Assembly: GCA_030432975.1 (NCBI GenBank)
Contig: JAUILS010000003.1
Span: 1-47,787 of the forward strand
Reading direction: 5' to 3'
DNA: 47,787 nucleotides
Source: Actinomycetes bacterium
GTDB lineage: Bacteria > Actinomycetota > Actinomycetes > Propionibacteriales > Nocardioidaceae
In this document: positions 9,497 through 18,697 of the stretch, piece by piece
How the letters are laid out: the number at the start of each line of letters is the position of its first letter
How positions within the stretch are numbered: the first letter of the stretch is position 1
Notes under the pieces: generated by a model
Told to the model about the DNA's origin: nothing
The model's database searches: none
Seen by the model: the letters and a program-made list of their open reading frames with translations, nothing else
Program-made: the position numbers and the translations under genes

Positions 9497-10396
9497 ATGG
9501 ACCTCCCGGCAGCGGCCACCTGGGGCCGGCTGCAGACCTTCCTCGCGGTGTACGACGGCGGGTCGGTGCGGGCTGCCTCGGAGGCGCTGCACGTCACTCC
9601 CCCGGCGGTGTCAGCGGGCGTGGCCGCCCTGGAGGAGGCGCTGGCGACGCCGCTGTTCGCGAAGGCCGGCCGGGGCATCGTGCCGACGGAGGCCGGCCAC
9701 ACCTTCGCCGGCTACGCCCGCTCGCTGGTCGGGCTGCTGGGCGAGGCGGCGGGGGCGGTGCGCGACGCCGAGCGCGGGCGGCTGCGGATCGGCGCCATCT
9801 CGACGGTGGCGGAGTTCGTGCTGCCGGAGCTGATGGCGGGGTTCGCGGCCGCCCACCCGGGCGTGGAGCTGTCGCTGTCGGTGGGGCCGCGCGACGAGGT
9901 GTTCGCCCAGGCCGCTCATCACGAGGTCGACGTGGTGGTCGCCGGACGCCCGCCGCGGGGCTCCGGGCTGCGGGTCCGGGCCCGCCGCGCCAGCCGCCTG
10001 GTCGCCGTGGTGGCGCCGGGCTTCGGCATCCGGCCGGAGGACGCCACCTGGCTGCTCACCGGCGTCGGCTCCGGCACCCGTGCGGCCACGCTCGAGCTGC
10101 TCGCCCGGCTGCAGCTGGTGCCGCGCACCCTCACGGTCGGCACGACCGGCGCGGCCGTGGCCTCGGCGCGGGCCGGGCTCGGCGTGACGCTGGTGCACGA
10201 GGTGGCGGCCGCGTCCGGGCTGGCGGCGGGCGACCTGGCCGTCGTACCTCTCACGCACACGCCGCTGGACCGGCCGTGGCACCTGGTGACCGGCCCCGAG
10301 CCGACGGCCGCGGCGCGGATGTTCGTGCGGCACGTCTGCGACCCGGCGCTCGCGGGCGCGGGCGCATTTCACACCCGGGGTCGCCCGCAGGGGTGA
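9497..10396 (+). CDS. cbbR: LysR family regulator, probable CbbR
   Basis: N-terminal LysR HTH LQTFLAVYDGGSVRAASEALHVTPPAVSAGVAALEEALATPLFAKAGRGIVPTEAG; divergent from cbbLSX. Confidence 0.85.
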   Translation: MDLPAAATWGRLQTFLAVYDGGSVRAASEALHVTPPAVSAGVAALEEALATPLFAKAGRGIVPTEAGHTFAGYARSLVGLLGEAAGAVRDAERGRLRIGAISTVAEFVLPELMAGFAAAHPGVELSLSVGPRDEVFAQAAHHEVDVVVAGRPPRGSGLRVRARRASRLVAVVAPGFGIRPEDATWLLTGVGSGTRAATLELLARLQLVPRTLTVGTTGAAVASARAGLGVTLVHEVAAASGLAAGDLAVVPLTHTPLDRPWHLVTGPEPTAAARMFVRHVCDPALAGAGAFHTRGRPQG

Positions 10397-10449
10397 GGCC
10401 GGGCCGCCCGGGGGCTCGGATGCTGGCGGTGACGACCCGAGGAGGAGCC

Positions 10450-11451
10450 GTGACCACGATGACGACCCCTGGCAGCACCGCCACCGACCTGCACGCCGTC
10501 GCCCGGCAGATGACCGCGGGCGGCCGCGGCATTCTCGCCGCCGACGAAAGCATCCGCACCATGTCGCAGCGACTCGAGGCGGCCGGCGTGCCGGCGTCGG
10601 AGACGGCGCGCCGCGACTACCGCCAGCTGCTGCTGACCGCCCCCGCCCTGGCCGACTCGGTGAGCGGGATCATCCTGAGCGACGAGACGTTCGGCCAGTC
10701 GCTGACCGACGGGCGGTCCTTCCCTGTCGCCGCGCGAGAGCTCGGGATCCTGCCCGGGATCAAGGTCGACACCGGCACGGTGCCCTGCCCCGGCGTCGAG
10801 GACGCGCTGCTCACTCAGGGGCTCGACGGGCTCGACGACCGGCTGGAGTCCTACGCCGCCCGGGGGGCGGCCTTCGCCAAGTGGCGCGCGGTGATCTCGG
10901 TCGAGACGCTGGTGCCCCAGGTGGCGGAGGCCAACGCGGCCGCGCTGGCGGGGTACGCCGCGGCCTGCCAGCGGCACGGCATCGTGCCGATCGTCGAGCC
11001 GGAGGTGCTCGCGACCGGGTCGCACGACCTGGTCGCGTCGGCGAAGGCGACCCGGATGATCCTGGAGGCGGTGTTCACCGAGCTCGACCGCGCCGGCGTC
11101 GACCTCGGCGGGATCGTGCTCAAGCCGAACTTCGTGACACCCGGGCTGGACAGCCGGCAGGTGTCGGCCCGGACCGTGGCGACGGTGACCTACGATGTCC
11201 TGCGGGCGACGGTGCCCGGCGTGGTGCCGGGGATCGCGTTCCTCTCCGGCGGGCACCCGACGGCCCGGGTGACCGCCGCGCTGACCGAGATGAACCGGAT
11301 CGAGGCGGCCCCCTGGGCGCTGACCTTCTCCTTCGGCCGGGCGCTCGTCAACGACGCCCTGGCGACATGGGAGGGCCGGCCGGCTCATGTGTCGGCCGCC
11401 CAGAAGGCGCTGGTGGCCAACTGTGAGGCCGCCGCTGCGGCGACCCGGTGA
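10450..11451 (+). CDS. fba: Class I fructose-bisphosphate aldolase
   Basis: GRGILAADESIRTMSQRLEAAG, GIKVDTGT, AKWRAVI, VEPEVL, VLKPNFVTPG, FLSGG; start GTG 10450 after GGAGGAG. Confidence 0.93.
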   Translation: MTTMTTPGSTATDLHAVARQMTAGGRGILAADESIRTMSQRLEAAGVPASETARRDYRQLLLTAPALADSVSGIILSDETFGQSLTDGRSFPVAARELGILPGIKVDTGTVPCPGVEDALLTQGLDGLDDRLESYAARGAAFAKWRAVISVETLVPQVAEANAAALAGYAAACQRHGIVPIVEPEVLATGSHDLVASAKATRMILEAVFTELDRAGVDLGGIVLKPNFVTPGLDSRQVSARTVATVTYDVLRATVPGVVPGIAFLSGGHPTARVTAALTEMNRIEAAPWALTFSFGRALVNDALATWEGRPAHVSAAQKALVANCEAAAAATR

Positions 11452-11612
11452 GGGTGCTGGTTTCCTGCTGTTTGGGTCCAAACAACAACATTTCGGGCCT
11501 CCGGGCTGTCGTTTCTGCCCACTGGATCGTTCACACGCCAGCGTGACGCGGTCCGAAAGACGCGATCAGGGGAACGAACGCCGAATCGCGCCCACCGTCC
11601 CCACGCGGCCGA

Positions 11613-12260
11613 CTACTCCCCGAACAGCTCCCGCGACAGCAGCCGCACCAGTCGCCGCCGCCACTCCTCCGCGCTGACTCCGAGCTCCTCGACGGCCAGC
11701 CGATAGGCGTCGCTGGTGACGAGCAGGAAGAACGTGTCGGCCGCCTGCTCACGGGTCAGCCCCCGCCGCAGCCGGTCGCTGCCGATGGCGATCTCGACCA
11801 TCGCCCGCTGGGTCTGCCGGCGCCGCTGGTGGTCCTCGCGGATCAGCGCCCACACGTCCGGCTCGACCGCGGCGGCGTCGCGCATCACCTGCTTGAGCGG
11901 GGCCGTGCGAGCGACGACGTCGACGGCCTGGCGTACGACGGCCGCCAACCGGCGCTGCGGCGTCGACAGCCGCGCCGCCCGGGACGCCCACTCCCGCTCG
12001 AGCAGCGGCACGGCGTCGTCGTCCCCGGCGATGGTCGTGTCCAACAACGCGGCCAGCACCGCCTGCTTGGTGCCGAACGCCTGGTAGACCGTCGCCGGCG
12101 CGACGCCAGCGGCCTCGGCGATCGCGACCACCGTCGTCGCCGGATAGCCCCGCTCGAGGAAGAGCTCCCCCGCGGCCGACACGATGCGGCGGCGGGTGCG
12201 CCGGGCGCGCTCCTCGCGTCGCCGACCGGCCTCCGTGGTGCCCTTGACAGGTTCCGCCAT
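11613..12260 (-). CDS. TetR family regulator
   Basis: RIVSAAGELFLERGYPATTVVAIAEAAGVAPATVYQAFGTKQAVLAALLD. Confidence 0.9.
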   Translation of the reverse strand: MAEPVKGTTEAGRRREERARRTRRRIVSAAGELFLERGYPATTVVAIAEAAGVAPATVYQAFGTKQAVLAALLDTTIAGDDDAVPLLEREWASRAARLSTPQRRLAAVVRQAVDVVARTAPLKQVMRDAAAVEPDVWALIREDHQRRRQTQRAMVEIAIGSDRLRRGLTREQAADTFFLLVTSDAYRLAVEELGVSAEEWRRRLVRLLSRELFGE

Positions 12261-12276
12261 CGGTCTCAGAGTAACA

Positions 12277-12286
12277 CTCTATAGAG
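12277..12286. promoter_or_regulatory. Palindrome CTCTATAGAG, candidate TetR operator
   Basis: Short perfect palindrome between divergent TetR (11613-12260) and cupin genes. Confidence 0.4.
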
Positions 12287-12317
12287 CATGACTTCATAAA
12301 GTGACCGGAGCACGCCG

Positions 12318-12662
12318 ATGACGGACGACCCGACCCACACCGACCCCGACAAGTACGCCGTCGTCTTCGAGAACGACCTCGTCCGCGTCCTGGAATACGT
12401 CGACCACCCGGGCGACCGCACCACGCCGCACGCCCACCCCGACAGCGTGATGTACACCCTCAGCAGCTTCCAGCGCCGCCTCCACCCCGAGCAGGGCGAC
12501 AGCCGCGACGTCGCCATCGAGGCGGGCACCGTCGCCTGGCTGCCCGCCCAGCACCACGCGGGCGAGAACATCGGCGAGACCGACACCCACGTGCTGTTCG
12601 TCGAGCTCAAGGGCCGCACGACCGCAGCGCCCTCCGTCACCCCGGGGCCGGTGCTCGACTAG
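12318..12662 (+). CDS. Small cupin-like protein
   Basis: ENDLVRVLEYVDHPGDRTTPHAHPDSVMYTLSSFQRRLH...GTVAWLPAQHHAGENIG. Confidence 0.75.
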   Translation: MTDDPTHTDPDKYAVVFENDLVRVLEYVDHPGDRTTPHAHPDSVMYTLSSFQRRLHPEQGDSRDVAIEAGTVAWLPAQHHAGENIGETDTHVLFVELKGRTTAAPSVTPGPVLD

Positions 12663-12862
12663 TTTGCCCGGCTGGTGGAGCCGCACCAGGACGCCAGCGT
12701 CAGCCGCCTCTTCGTCCACGGCGCGCTCGCCCGGGTCCCCGCGCCTCGCCCTGACACCACAGCCGACCCACAGCAACCCCGCAGCGTGACCTGGGCGCGC
12801 TCATGGGCTGCTGACAGGTGGCGGCACCAGCGTGGGGGCATCGACCGAACCCAGGAGGACCG

Positions 12863-13927
12863 ATGCTCTCCCGCTCCCACACCCTGCGCACGATGACCGC
12901 CGGCGCGCTGCTCGCGACCCCGCTGCTCGCCGTACCCCTGGCCGGCCCGGCCGAGGCAGCCGACTGGCACCCCTATCCGGGGCCGCCGCGGGCGCCCGCC
13001 GCCGCCACCGCCGCCGCCCCGGCCACGATGCTCGAGCCTGCCAGCGCGAGCGAGTCGACGGGGGTCGTGCTGATCGAGACCGAGGTGGAGTACGGCGCGG
13101 GCGAGGCCGCGGGCACCGGTCTGGTGCTGACCAGCAACGGGACCGTGGTCACCAACCACCACGTCGTCGAGGGCAGCACCGGCATCCGGGTGACCGACCC
13201 GAGCACGGGCACGACGTACGACGCGGACCTCGTCGGCTACGACGCCGACGCCGATGTCGCCGTGCTGCAGCTGCAGGGCGCGAGCGGGATGGCCACGGTC
13301 GATACCGACGTCACCACCGAGGTGGGCGAGGACGTCACCGCGGTGGGCAACGCGGGCGGAGCCGGCACCCTCAGCGCCGCCGACGGTGAGGTGACCGCGA
13401 CCGGTGCGGACATCGAGGTCAGCGACGAGCGGGGCGGCTACGCCAGCCTCACCGATCTGATCCAGGTCGACGCCTACGTCATCTCCGGCGACAGCGGTGG
13501 AGCGCTGCTCGACGCCGACGACGAGGTGATCGGCATGAACGTCGCCGCGTCGGCGGGCGGCGGAGCCGTCGAGAGCTATGCGATCCCGATCCGCACCGTG
13601 CTCGGCCTCGCCGACCGGATCGAGGCGGGCGACACCGGCGGCGGCATCGAGCTCGGGTACGACGCCGCGCTGGGCGTGCAGGTCTACCCGTCAGCCACCG
13701 GGCTGAGCATCGCCGGCGTCGTGACCGACGGCGCGGCCGACGAGGCGGGCGTCACCGCGGACGCGACGCTGCTGTCCGTGGACGACGCCGAGGTGAGCAC
13801 CGTCGACGAGCTCGTCGCGGTGCTCGACGAGCACGCGGTCGGCGACACGGTGCGCCTCCGATGGAGCGACGCGTCCGGCGCCGAGCACACCGCCACGGCC
13901 ACGCTCGGACGGGCGCCCGTCGGCTGA
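12863..13927 (+). CDS. Secreted trypsin-like serine protease with C-terminal PDZ domain
   Basis: Signal peptide; GTGLVLTSNGTVVTNHHVVEG, D in DADADVAVLQL, SGDSGGALLD catalytic triad; PDZ-like tail. Confidence 0.88.
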   Translation: MLSRSHTLRTMTAGALLATPLLAVPLAGPAEAADWHPYPGPPRAPAAATAAAPATMLEPASASESTGVVLIETEVEYGAGEAAGTGLVLTSNGTVVTNHHVVEGSTGIRVTDPSTGTTYDADLVGYDADADVAVLQLQGASGMATVDTDVTTEVGEDVTAVGNAGGAGTLSAADGEVTATGADIEVSDERGGYASLTDLIQVDAYVISGDSGGALLDADDEVIGMNVAASAGGGAVESYAIPIRTVLGLADRIEAGDTGGGIELGYDAALGVQVYPSATGLSIAGVVTDGAADEAGVTADATLLSVDDAEVSTVDELVAVLDEHAVGDTVRLRWSDASGAEHTATATLGRAPVG

Positions 13928-13961
13928 ACCCCGGCCCACCGCGCGGCGGGACGGTGGGGCC

Positions 13962-14117
13962 TCAGCCCGTCGGCTGGCCCGCCTGACGCTCCGTCTCGCG
14001 GGCGACCGCCGTCGCAAGGTCCTGGACCAGACGGGTGTGCCACCGCTCGTGGGCGGCCAGGTCGTCGGTCAGGGCGTGGCAGTCGGGGCAGGTGCTGGTG
14101 CGGATGGTGTCGTTCAT
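13962..14117 (-). CDS. Small (51-aa) putative zinc-binding protein
   Basis: Not in ORF track. Reads MNDTIRTSTCPDCHALTDDLAAHERWHTRLVQDLATAVARETERQAGQPTG; CxxC plus HxxxH. Confidence 0.55.
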   Translation of the reverse strand: MNDTIRTSTCPDCHALTDDLAAHERWHTRLVQDLATAVARETERQAGQPTG

Positions 14118-14194
14118 GGATCTCAGCTCCCTCACCACCGACGGTACTCCCCGCCGCTCCGCCGGGCCACGGGGCCGGCGACAGGCCGAGGCCG

Positions 14195-14410
14195 TCAGGC
14201 CGGGTCGGCGACCCGCACCTCGAGCAGCTCGGCGCCGAGGTCGCGGAGCGAGCCCAGCACGCCGTGCAGCTGGGCCTGGTCGACGACGGCGACCAGGACG
14301 GTGGTGGCACCGTCGGGGTCGCGCCGCAGGTCGGCGCAGCCGAGCCAGTCGGCCCAGTGGTCGTCGAGGTGGCCGCCGACGCGGATGGCGTACGTCGTCT
14401 CGCCGGTCAT
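14195..14410 (-). CDS. Small conserved-type hypothetical protein
   Basis: 71 aa MTGETTYAIRVGGHLDDHWADWLGCADLRRDPDGATTVLVAVVDQAQLHGVLGSLRDLGAELLEVRVADPA; overlaps next gene by 4 nt. Confidence 0.7.
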   Translation of the reverse strand: MTGETTYAIRVGGHLDDHWADWLGCADLRRDPDGATTVLVAVVDQAQLHGVLGSLRDLGAELLEVRVADPA

Positions 14411-15093
14411 CGCTGCACCACCAACGCTGCCCGGCGGGAGCGAGAAGCCCGCCCCCCGCGCGCCGGCCGCCGGCCGCGGCCGGGCCGGCGGATGACCAGC
14501 TCGGCGACCGCCAGGTTGAGCAGCCAGCCGATGGCCTTGTAGAGGTCGCCGCGCAGCTCCCCGGTGCCGAAGAAGGCCTGCCCGAAGCCCTCGGTGAACG
14601 CCTGCGTCCCGGCGCCCAGCGCCAGCGCGTAGGCCCGGATCATCCAGGCCCGGTGCGCGGTGATGTCGCGGCGCCGCACCGCGGAGAAGCCGAGCACCAC
14701 GAAGGCCACCATCGCCGACGCGACGAGCAGCCGGACGGCGTACAGCAGCGGGCCGGTGCCCGGGTGGGCGTCGTAGAACAGCGTGAGCCAGAGCGCCGAC
14801 CCGGCGACCGCGAGCCCCGCCACCACCAGCACCCGCCCGGCACGGCGGTGCCAGGTCAGGTGCCGGCGGCGGAAGCGAGGCACCAGCTGGAGGAGCCCCA
14901 GCAGGGCGTAGGTCGCCGAGCCGACGATGTGCAGCACGAGCGCGAGCGGGAGGCCGGTGAACCGCGGGTCGGCGGGGAGGGCCGACGGGCCCCCGGCCAG
15001 CTGGACCAGCCGCAGCGTCCCGACGGTCACCGGGATCGCGCTGAGGGCGGCCAGCGCGACCGGCACCGGCCAGCTCCGCTCGCGGGTGCTCAT
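14407..15093 (-). CDS. DUF2306-like integral membrane protein
   Basis: Multiple TM segments, HIVGSATYALLGLLQLVPRFRRRHLTWHRRAGRVLV. Confidence 0.7.
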   Translation of the reverse strand: MSTRERSWPVPVALAALSAIPVTVGTLRLVQLAGGPSALPADPRFTGLPLALVLHIVGSATYALLGLLQLVPRFRRRHLTWHRRAGRVLVVAGLAVAGSALWLTLFYDAHPGTGPLLYAVRLLVASAMVAFVVLGFSAVRRRDITAHRAWMIRAYALALGAGTQAFTEGFGQAFFGTGELRGDLYKAIGWLLNLAVAELVIRRPGRGRRPARGGRASRSRRAALVVQR

Positions 15094-15770
15094 CGGACCG
15101 CGGCGGCGTCGAGGCCAGCGGCGACGGGCTCGGTGGCGGCAGTACGCCGCGTGACGAGCCACAGCGAGACGCCGAGGCCGATCATGGCCACGCCGTTGGG
15201 GAAGGCGATCAGCCGGTAGAACGCGTCGGGCATGAACGACAGCGCGGCGCTGACGAGGCCGCCGACGGCGAGCAGCACGCTGGCCCAGCGAGCCACGACA
15301 CCCGCGCGGTAGAGCGCGATCCCGAAGACCAGCCCACCGGCGAGGTAGGCGAAGCCCTGGAGCTGGATGACGGTCGCGAGGGCGCCGACGTCGCCGACCG
15401 GCGACTCGCCCTTGACGACGGCGATCGCGTCGTCGACGTACGCCGGGTTCTCGGCGGCGACGGTCGGCAGGACGAACGAGGCCGCGAAGGTGGTGCCGAG
15501 CATCAAGAGGTAGCCCACGCTGAGCACCAGCCAGCCGACCAGACCGACGACGCCGTTGCGACGGACCTGGCTGAGGTAGAGCCCGGCGACGCCGGCGAGC
15601 GACAGCGCGCACATGGCGACCTTGAGGGTGTCGCGGATCTTGACCTCGGTGGTCTGGATGGAGGCGGCGTCGAAGTGGGGGTGGCCCAGCTGCACGCCGA
15701 TGAAGAGGACGCCGGCCGCCACGGCGGCGACGGCGGAGGCCTGGGTCAGGCCCCGGGTGGTGACGGTCAT
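15090..15770 (-). CDS. DUF4386-like integral membrane protein
   Basis: 226-aa multi-TM protein, 4-nt overlap with the next gene. Confidence 0.65.
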   Translation of the reverse strand: MTVTTRGLTQASAVAAVAAGVLFIGVQLGHPHFDAASIQTTEVKIRDTLKVAMCALSLAGVAGLYLSQVRRNGVVGLVGWLVLSVGYLLMLGTTFAASFVLPTVAAENPAYVDDAIAVVKGESPVGDVGALATVIQLQGFAYLAGGLVFGIALYRAGVVARWASVLLAVGGLVSAALSFMPDAFYRLIAFPNGVAMIGLGVSLWLVTRRTAATEPVAAGLDAAAVR

Positions 15771-15892
15771 GTCGGTTCCTTGTCGGTCGTGCCGGACGGG
15801 GTGTCCGGCGATGACTCGGACGCTAGGGACCGACCTGGTGACCGCACATCACACGATGATGTGACCCCGGCTGTGACCCGTCCCGGTGCGGG

Positions 15893-18598
15893 TCAGAGCA
15901 GGTCGAGCTCGCCGGCGCGGCGCACCGCCGCCCGCCGGGTGGTGACGTCGAGCTTGGTGAAGATGTGCTTGGTGTGGGTGCGGAGCGTGTTGATCGTGAC
16001 GTAGAGCTGGCGCGCGATGTCGGGCCCGCTGAGCTCGGAGGCGAGCAGCCGCAGCACCTCGAGCTCGCGCTCGCTCAGGGTCTCGCCCACCGGGCCGCGG
16101 GGCGTTGGTGGGTCAGGGGTACGCCGGGCGGCGAGGAGCTGCCGGGCGTGCCGGTCGCCGCCTCGGGCCAGCTCGTCGAGCAGCGCGGCCATCGGCTCGC
16201 CCTCGTCGAGGAAGAGCCGGCAGAAGCCGGTGGGTACGCCGGCCGCGAGCGCCGCCGCAAGGTCAGCGCGTGCCGCCCCGCGGTCGCCCGCGGCCGCGAG
16301 GGCCAGGGCGCGCACCATCCGGGCCTCGACGAGGCTGCCGCCGCGGCCGGCCGCCTCGGCGGCGGCGACCAGCCGGTCCAGCAGCGGGAGCGCCTCGCCT
16401 GCCCGCGACTCGGCGACCAGCAGCCGGGCCAGCGTGAGCTGGTCGTGCTCGGCCAGGAAGTCGGGCGGGTCGTCCGGCGTCACCCCCCGGTCACGTGCCC
16501 ACGCGGCCGCCTCCGCCAGACGGCCCTGCGCCACCCACACCCGCGCGCGGGTGGCGGCGACCGGCCGCACGTCGGGGAAGAAGCCCGGCCGGAAGAGCGG
16601 CTCGGCCCGGTCGAGCATCGCGACCGCGCCGTCGAGGTCGCCCTGGGCCCGCCGCAGGCCCGCCATCGCGGTGAACCAGCGGTGGCGGTGCTCCGGCAGC
16701 GACGCCCCGTCGCCGAGCCCCCGCGCCAGCTCCAGCTGCGCGGCCGCCTCGTCGAGAAGGCCCTGCTCGCGGAGCACGTCCGCCAGGCCGACGTGGAGGT
16801 CGCCCGCCGTGGTCAGTCCGGGCAGCGCGTCGGCGGCGGGGACGGCCCGCTCGTAGAGCCGGCGCGCCTCGTCGGGGCGGCCGAGGCCCTGCCACAGGAG
16901 GCCGAGCATCACGGTCACGCCGAGCTCGTCGGCCACCATGCCGGCCGCCCCCAGCCCGGCGGCCGTCTCGGTGAACGCCTCGACCCCGGCCCGCAGGTCG
17001 CCGTCGGCCCACGCCGCCATGCCGACGAACGCCGCCCCCGCAGCGCGCGGGTAGTGGTCGTCGGGGCCGGAGAGCGCGATCGCGTCACGGGCGTGCGCGA
17101 CGGTGGCGGCCAGGTCATCGCGGGCCTGGGCCGCGGACGCGCGGTACATCGCCACGACCGCCGGCAGCGCGTCGAGCTCGGCCTCGCGGTCGCGGGCGGC
17201 CTCGCCGAGCGCGGGCGGGGCGGCCACCGGGGGCTGCGGCAGCGCGAGACCGGCCTCCCCCGCGTCGAGCCAGGCGGGCATCCCGTCGAGGTCGCCCTCG
17301 GAGAGCCGCAGCCAGGCCATCTGGACCGCGAGCAGCGGGCGCCGGCGTACGACGTCCTCGGGGAGGGCCAGCAGCCAGGCCCGCAGGGTGTGGGAGTCGC
17401 GCCGGCGGCGCAGGTCGGGCGCGGCGAGCTCGAAGAGGTCGGCGGCACGCTCGTGGTCGCCGCCGGCCAGCGCGTGCCGCATCGCGTCGGCGAGCAGACC
17501 CTGGTCGGCGTACCACCGCGACGCGGTGGCGTGCAGCCCGGCGACCGTCTCCGGCGACTGTGCGGTGAGCCGGGCGCGGAGCACGTCGGCGAAGAGGTGG
17601 TGGTAGCGGTACCAGCGACGCTCGTCGTCGAGCGGGATGACGAAGAGGTTCTCGCGCTCGAGGGTCTCCAGCACGGCCCCGGCGTCGGCGCGGCCGGTCA
17701 CCGCGTCGCACAGGTCGCCGCGCAGCTGGTCGAGCACGGCGGTGGCGAGCAGGAACGCCCGGACGTCGTCGGGCTGCCGGTCGAGGACCTCCTCGACCAG
17801 GTAGTCCAGCACGAAGCGGTGGCTGCCCGAGAACGCCTCGACGAAGCCGGCGACCTCGCCGTCGCCGCGGTCGCGAGCGGAGAGCGCGGCGAGCTGCAGG
17901 CCCGCCGCCCAGCCCTCGGTGCGGGCCTCGAGCGCGGCCACCAGTTCGTCGGGCAGGCCGAGGCCCATGACGTCGTTGAGGAAGACCGCCGCCTCCTCGG
18001 GGGTGAAGCGCAGGTCGCTCGCGCGGATCTCGACCAGCTCCCCGCGGGCGCGCAGCCTCGGCAGCGGAAGCGGCGGGTCGGCGCGGGTGGTCATCGCCAG
18101 GGTGACCTGCGGCGGCAGGTGCTCCAGCAGCAGCCGGACCACGTCGTGGACGGCCGGGTCGTCGATGACGTGGTAGTCGTCGAGCGCCAGCACCGTCGGC
18201 CCTGCCAGCAGGTCGAGGTCGTTGACCAGGCCGGCCACGACCGCCTCCGGCTCGGGTGCGGCGGCGGCCTCGAGCCGGGCGAGCGCCTCGGCGCCGACGT
18301 CGGGCGCCACGGTCTGCACGGCGGCGATGAGGAGGCCGAGGAACCGGCGTACGTCGGCGTCCCCGGCGTCGAGGGCCAGCCAGGCGACGCGGCGCCCCTC
18401 CCCCTCGGCGGCCGCCCCGGCGGCCTGCCAGTCCGTCAGCCACTGGGTGAGGAGGGTCGTCTTGCCGAAGCCGGCCGGCGCGGCCACCAGCAGCAGGCGG
18501 GGCGCCTCGGCCGCGTCGAGGCGGTCGGTGAGCCGGGTGCGGGGCACCAGCCGGCGGCGCGGTGTGGGCAGGTGCAGCTTGGTGCCGAGGACGGGCAT
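15893..18598 (-). CDS. Large ATP-dependent LuxR regulator (MalT-like)
   Basis: Walker A AAPAGFGKTTLL, ALDDYHVIDDPAVHD, TPR-like middle, C-terminal LuxR HTH LSERELEVLRLLASELSGPDIARQLYVTINTLRTHTKHIFTKLDV. Confidence 0.9.
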   Translation of the reverse strand: MPVLGTKLHLPTPRRRLVPRTRLTDRLDAAEAPRLLLVAAPAGFGKTTLLTQWLTDWQAAGAAAEGEGRRVAWLALDAGDADVRRFLGLLIAAVQTVAPDVGAEALARLEAAAAPEPEAVVAGLVNDLDLLAGPTVLALDDYHVIDDPAVHDVVRLLLEHLPPQVTLAMTTRADPPLPLPRLRARGELVEIRASDLRFTPEEAAVFLNDVMGLGLPDELVAALEARTEGWAAGLQLAALSARDRGDGEVAGFVEAFSGSHRFVLDYLVEEVLDRQPDDVRAFLLATAVLDQLRGDLCDAVTGRADAGAVLETLERENLFVIPLDDERRWYRYHHLFADVLRARLTAQSPETVAGLHATASRWYADQGLLADAMRHALAGGDHERAADLFELAAPDLRRRRDSHTLRAWLLALPEDVVRRRPLLAVQMAWLRLSEGDLDGMPAWLDAGEAGLALPQPPVAAPPALGEAARDREAELDALPAVVAMYRASAAQARDDLAATVAHARDAIALSGPDDHYPRAAGAAFVGMAAWADGDLRAGVEAFTETAAGLGAAGMVADELGVTVMLGLLWQGLGRPDEARRLYERAVPAADALPGLTTAGDLHVGLADVLREQGLLDEAAAQLELARGLGDGASLPEHRHRWFTAMAGLRRAQGDLDGAVAMLDRAEPLFRPGFFPDVRPVAATRARVWVAQGRLAEAAAWARDRGVTPDDPPDFLAEHDQLTLARLLVAESRAGEALPLLDRLVAAAEAAGRGGSLVEARMVRALALAAAGDRGAARADLAAALAAGVPTGFCRLFLDEGEPMAALLDELARGGDRHARQLLAARRTPDPPTPRGPVGETLSERELEVLRLLASELSGPDIARQLYVTINTLRTHTKHIFTKLDVTTRRAAVRRAGELDLL

Positions 18599-18697
18599 GT
18601 CAGGTCTCGCCCGTCGTGGAGGCCCGCACATGCGCAGACTCGGTCACGGAGACCATTGCACCGTCCCGGCCCGGGCGCTGGCAACGACCGCCGCGCG

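Noticed and set aside
9472-11451. 659-aa ORF suggesting a cbbR-aldolase fusion
   Set aside because: Its first ~325 residues are an out-of-frame reading of cbbR; the true aldolase begins at GTG 10450 with an RBS.
11469-11484. TGTTTGG-GT-CCAAACA hairpin after the aldolase gene
   Set aside because: Short stem in a convergent intergenic region, adequately explained as a possible terminator or operator; no related copy seen.
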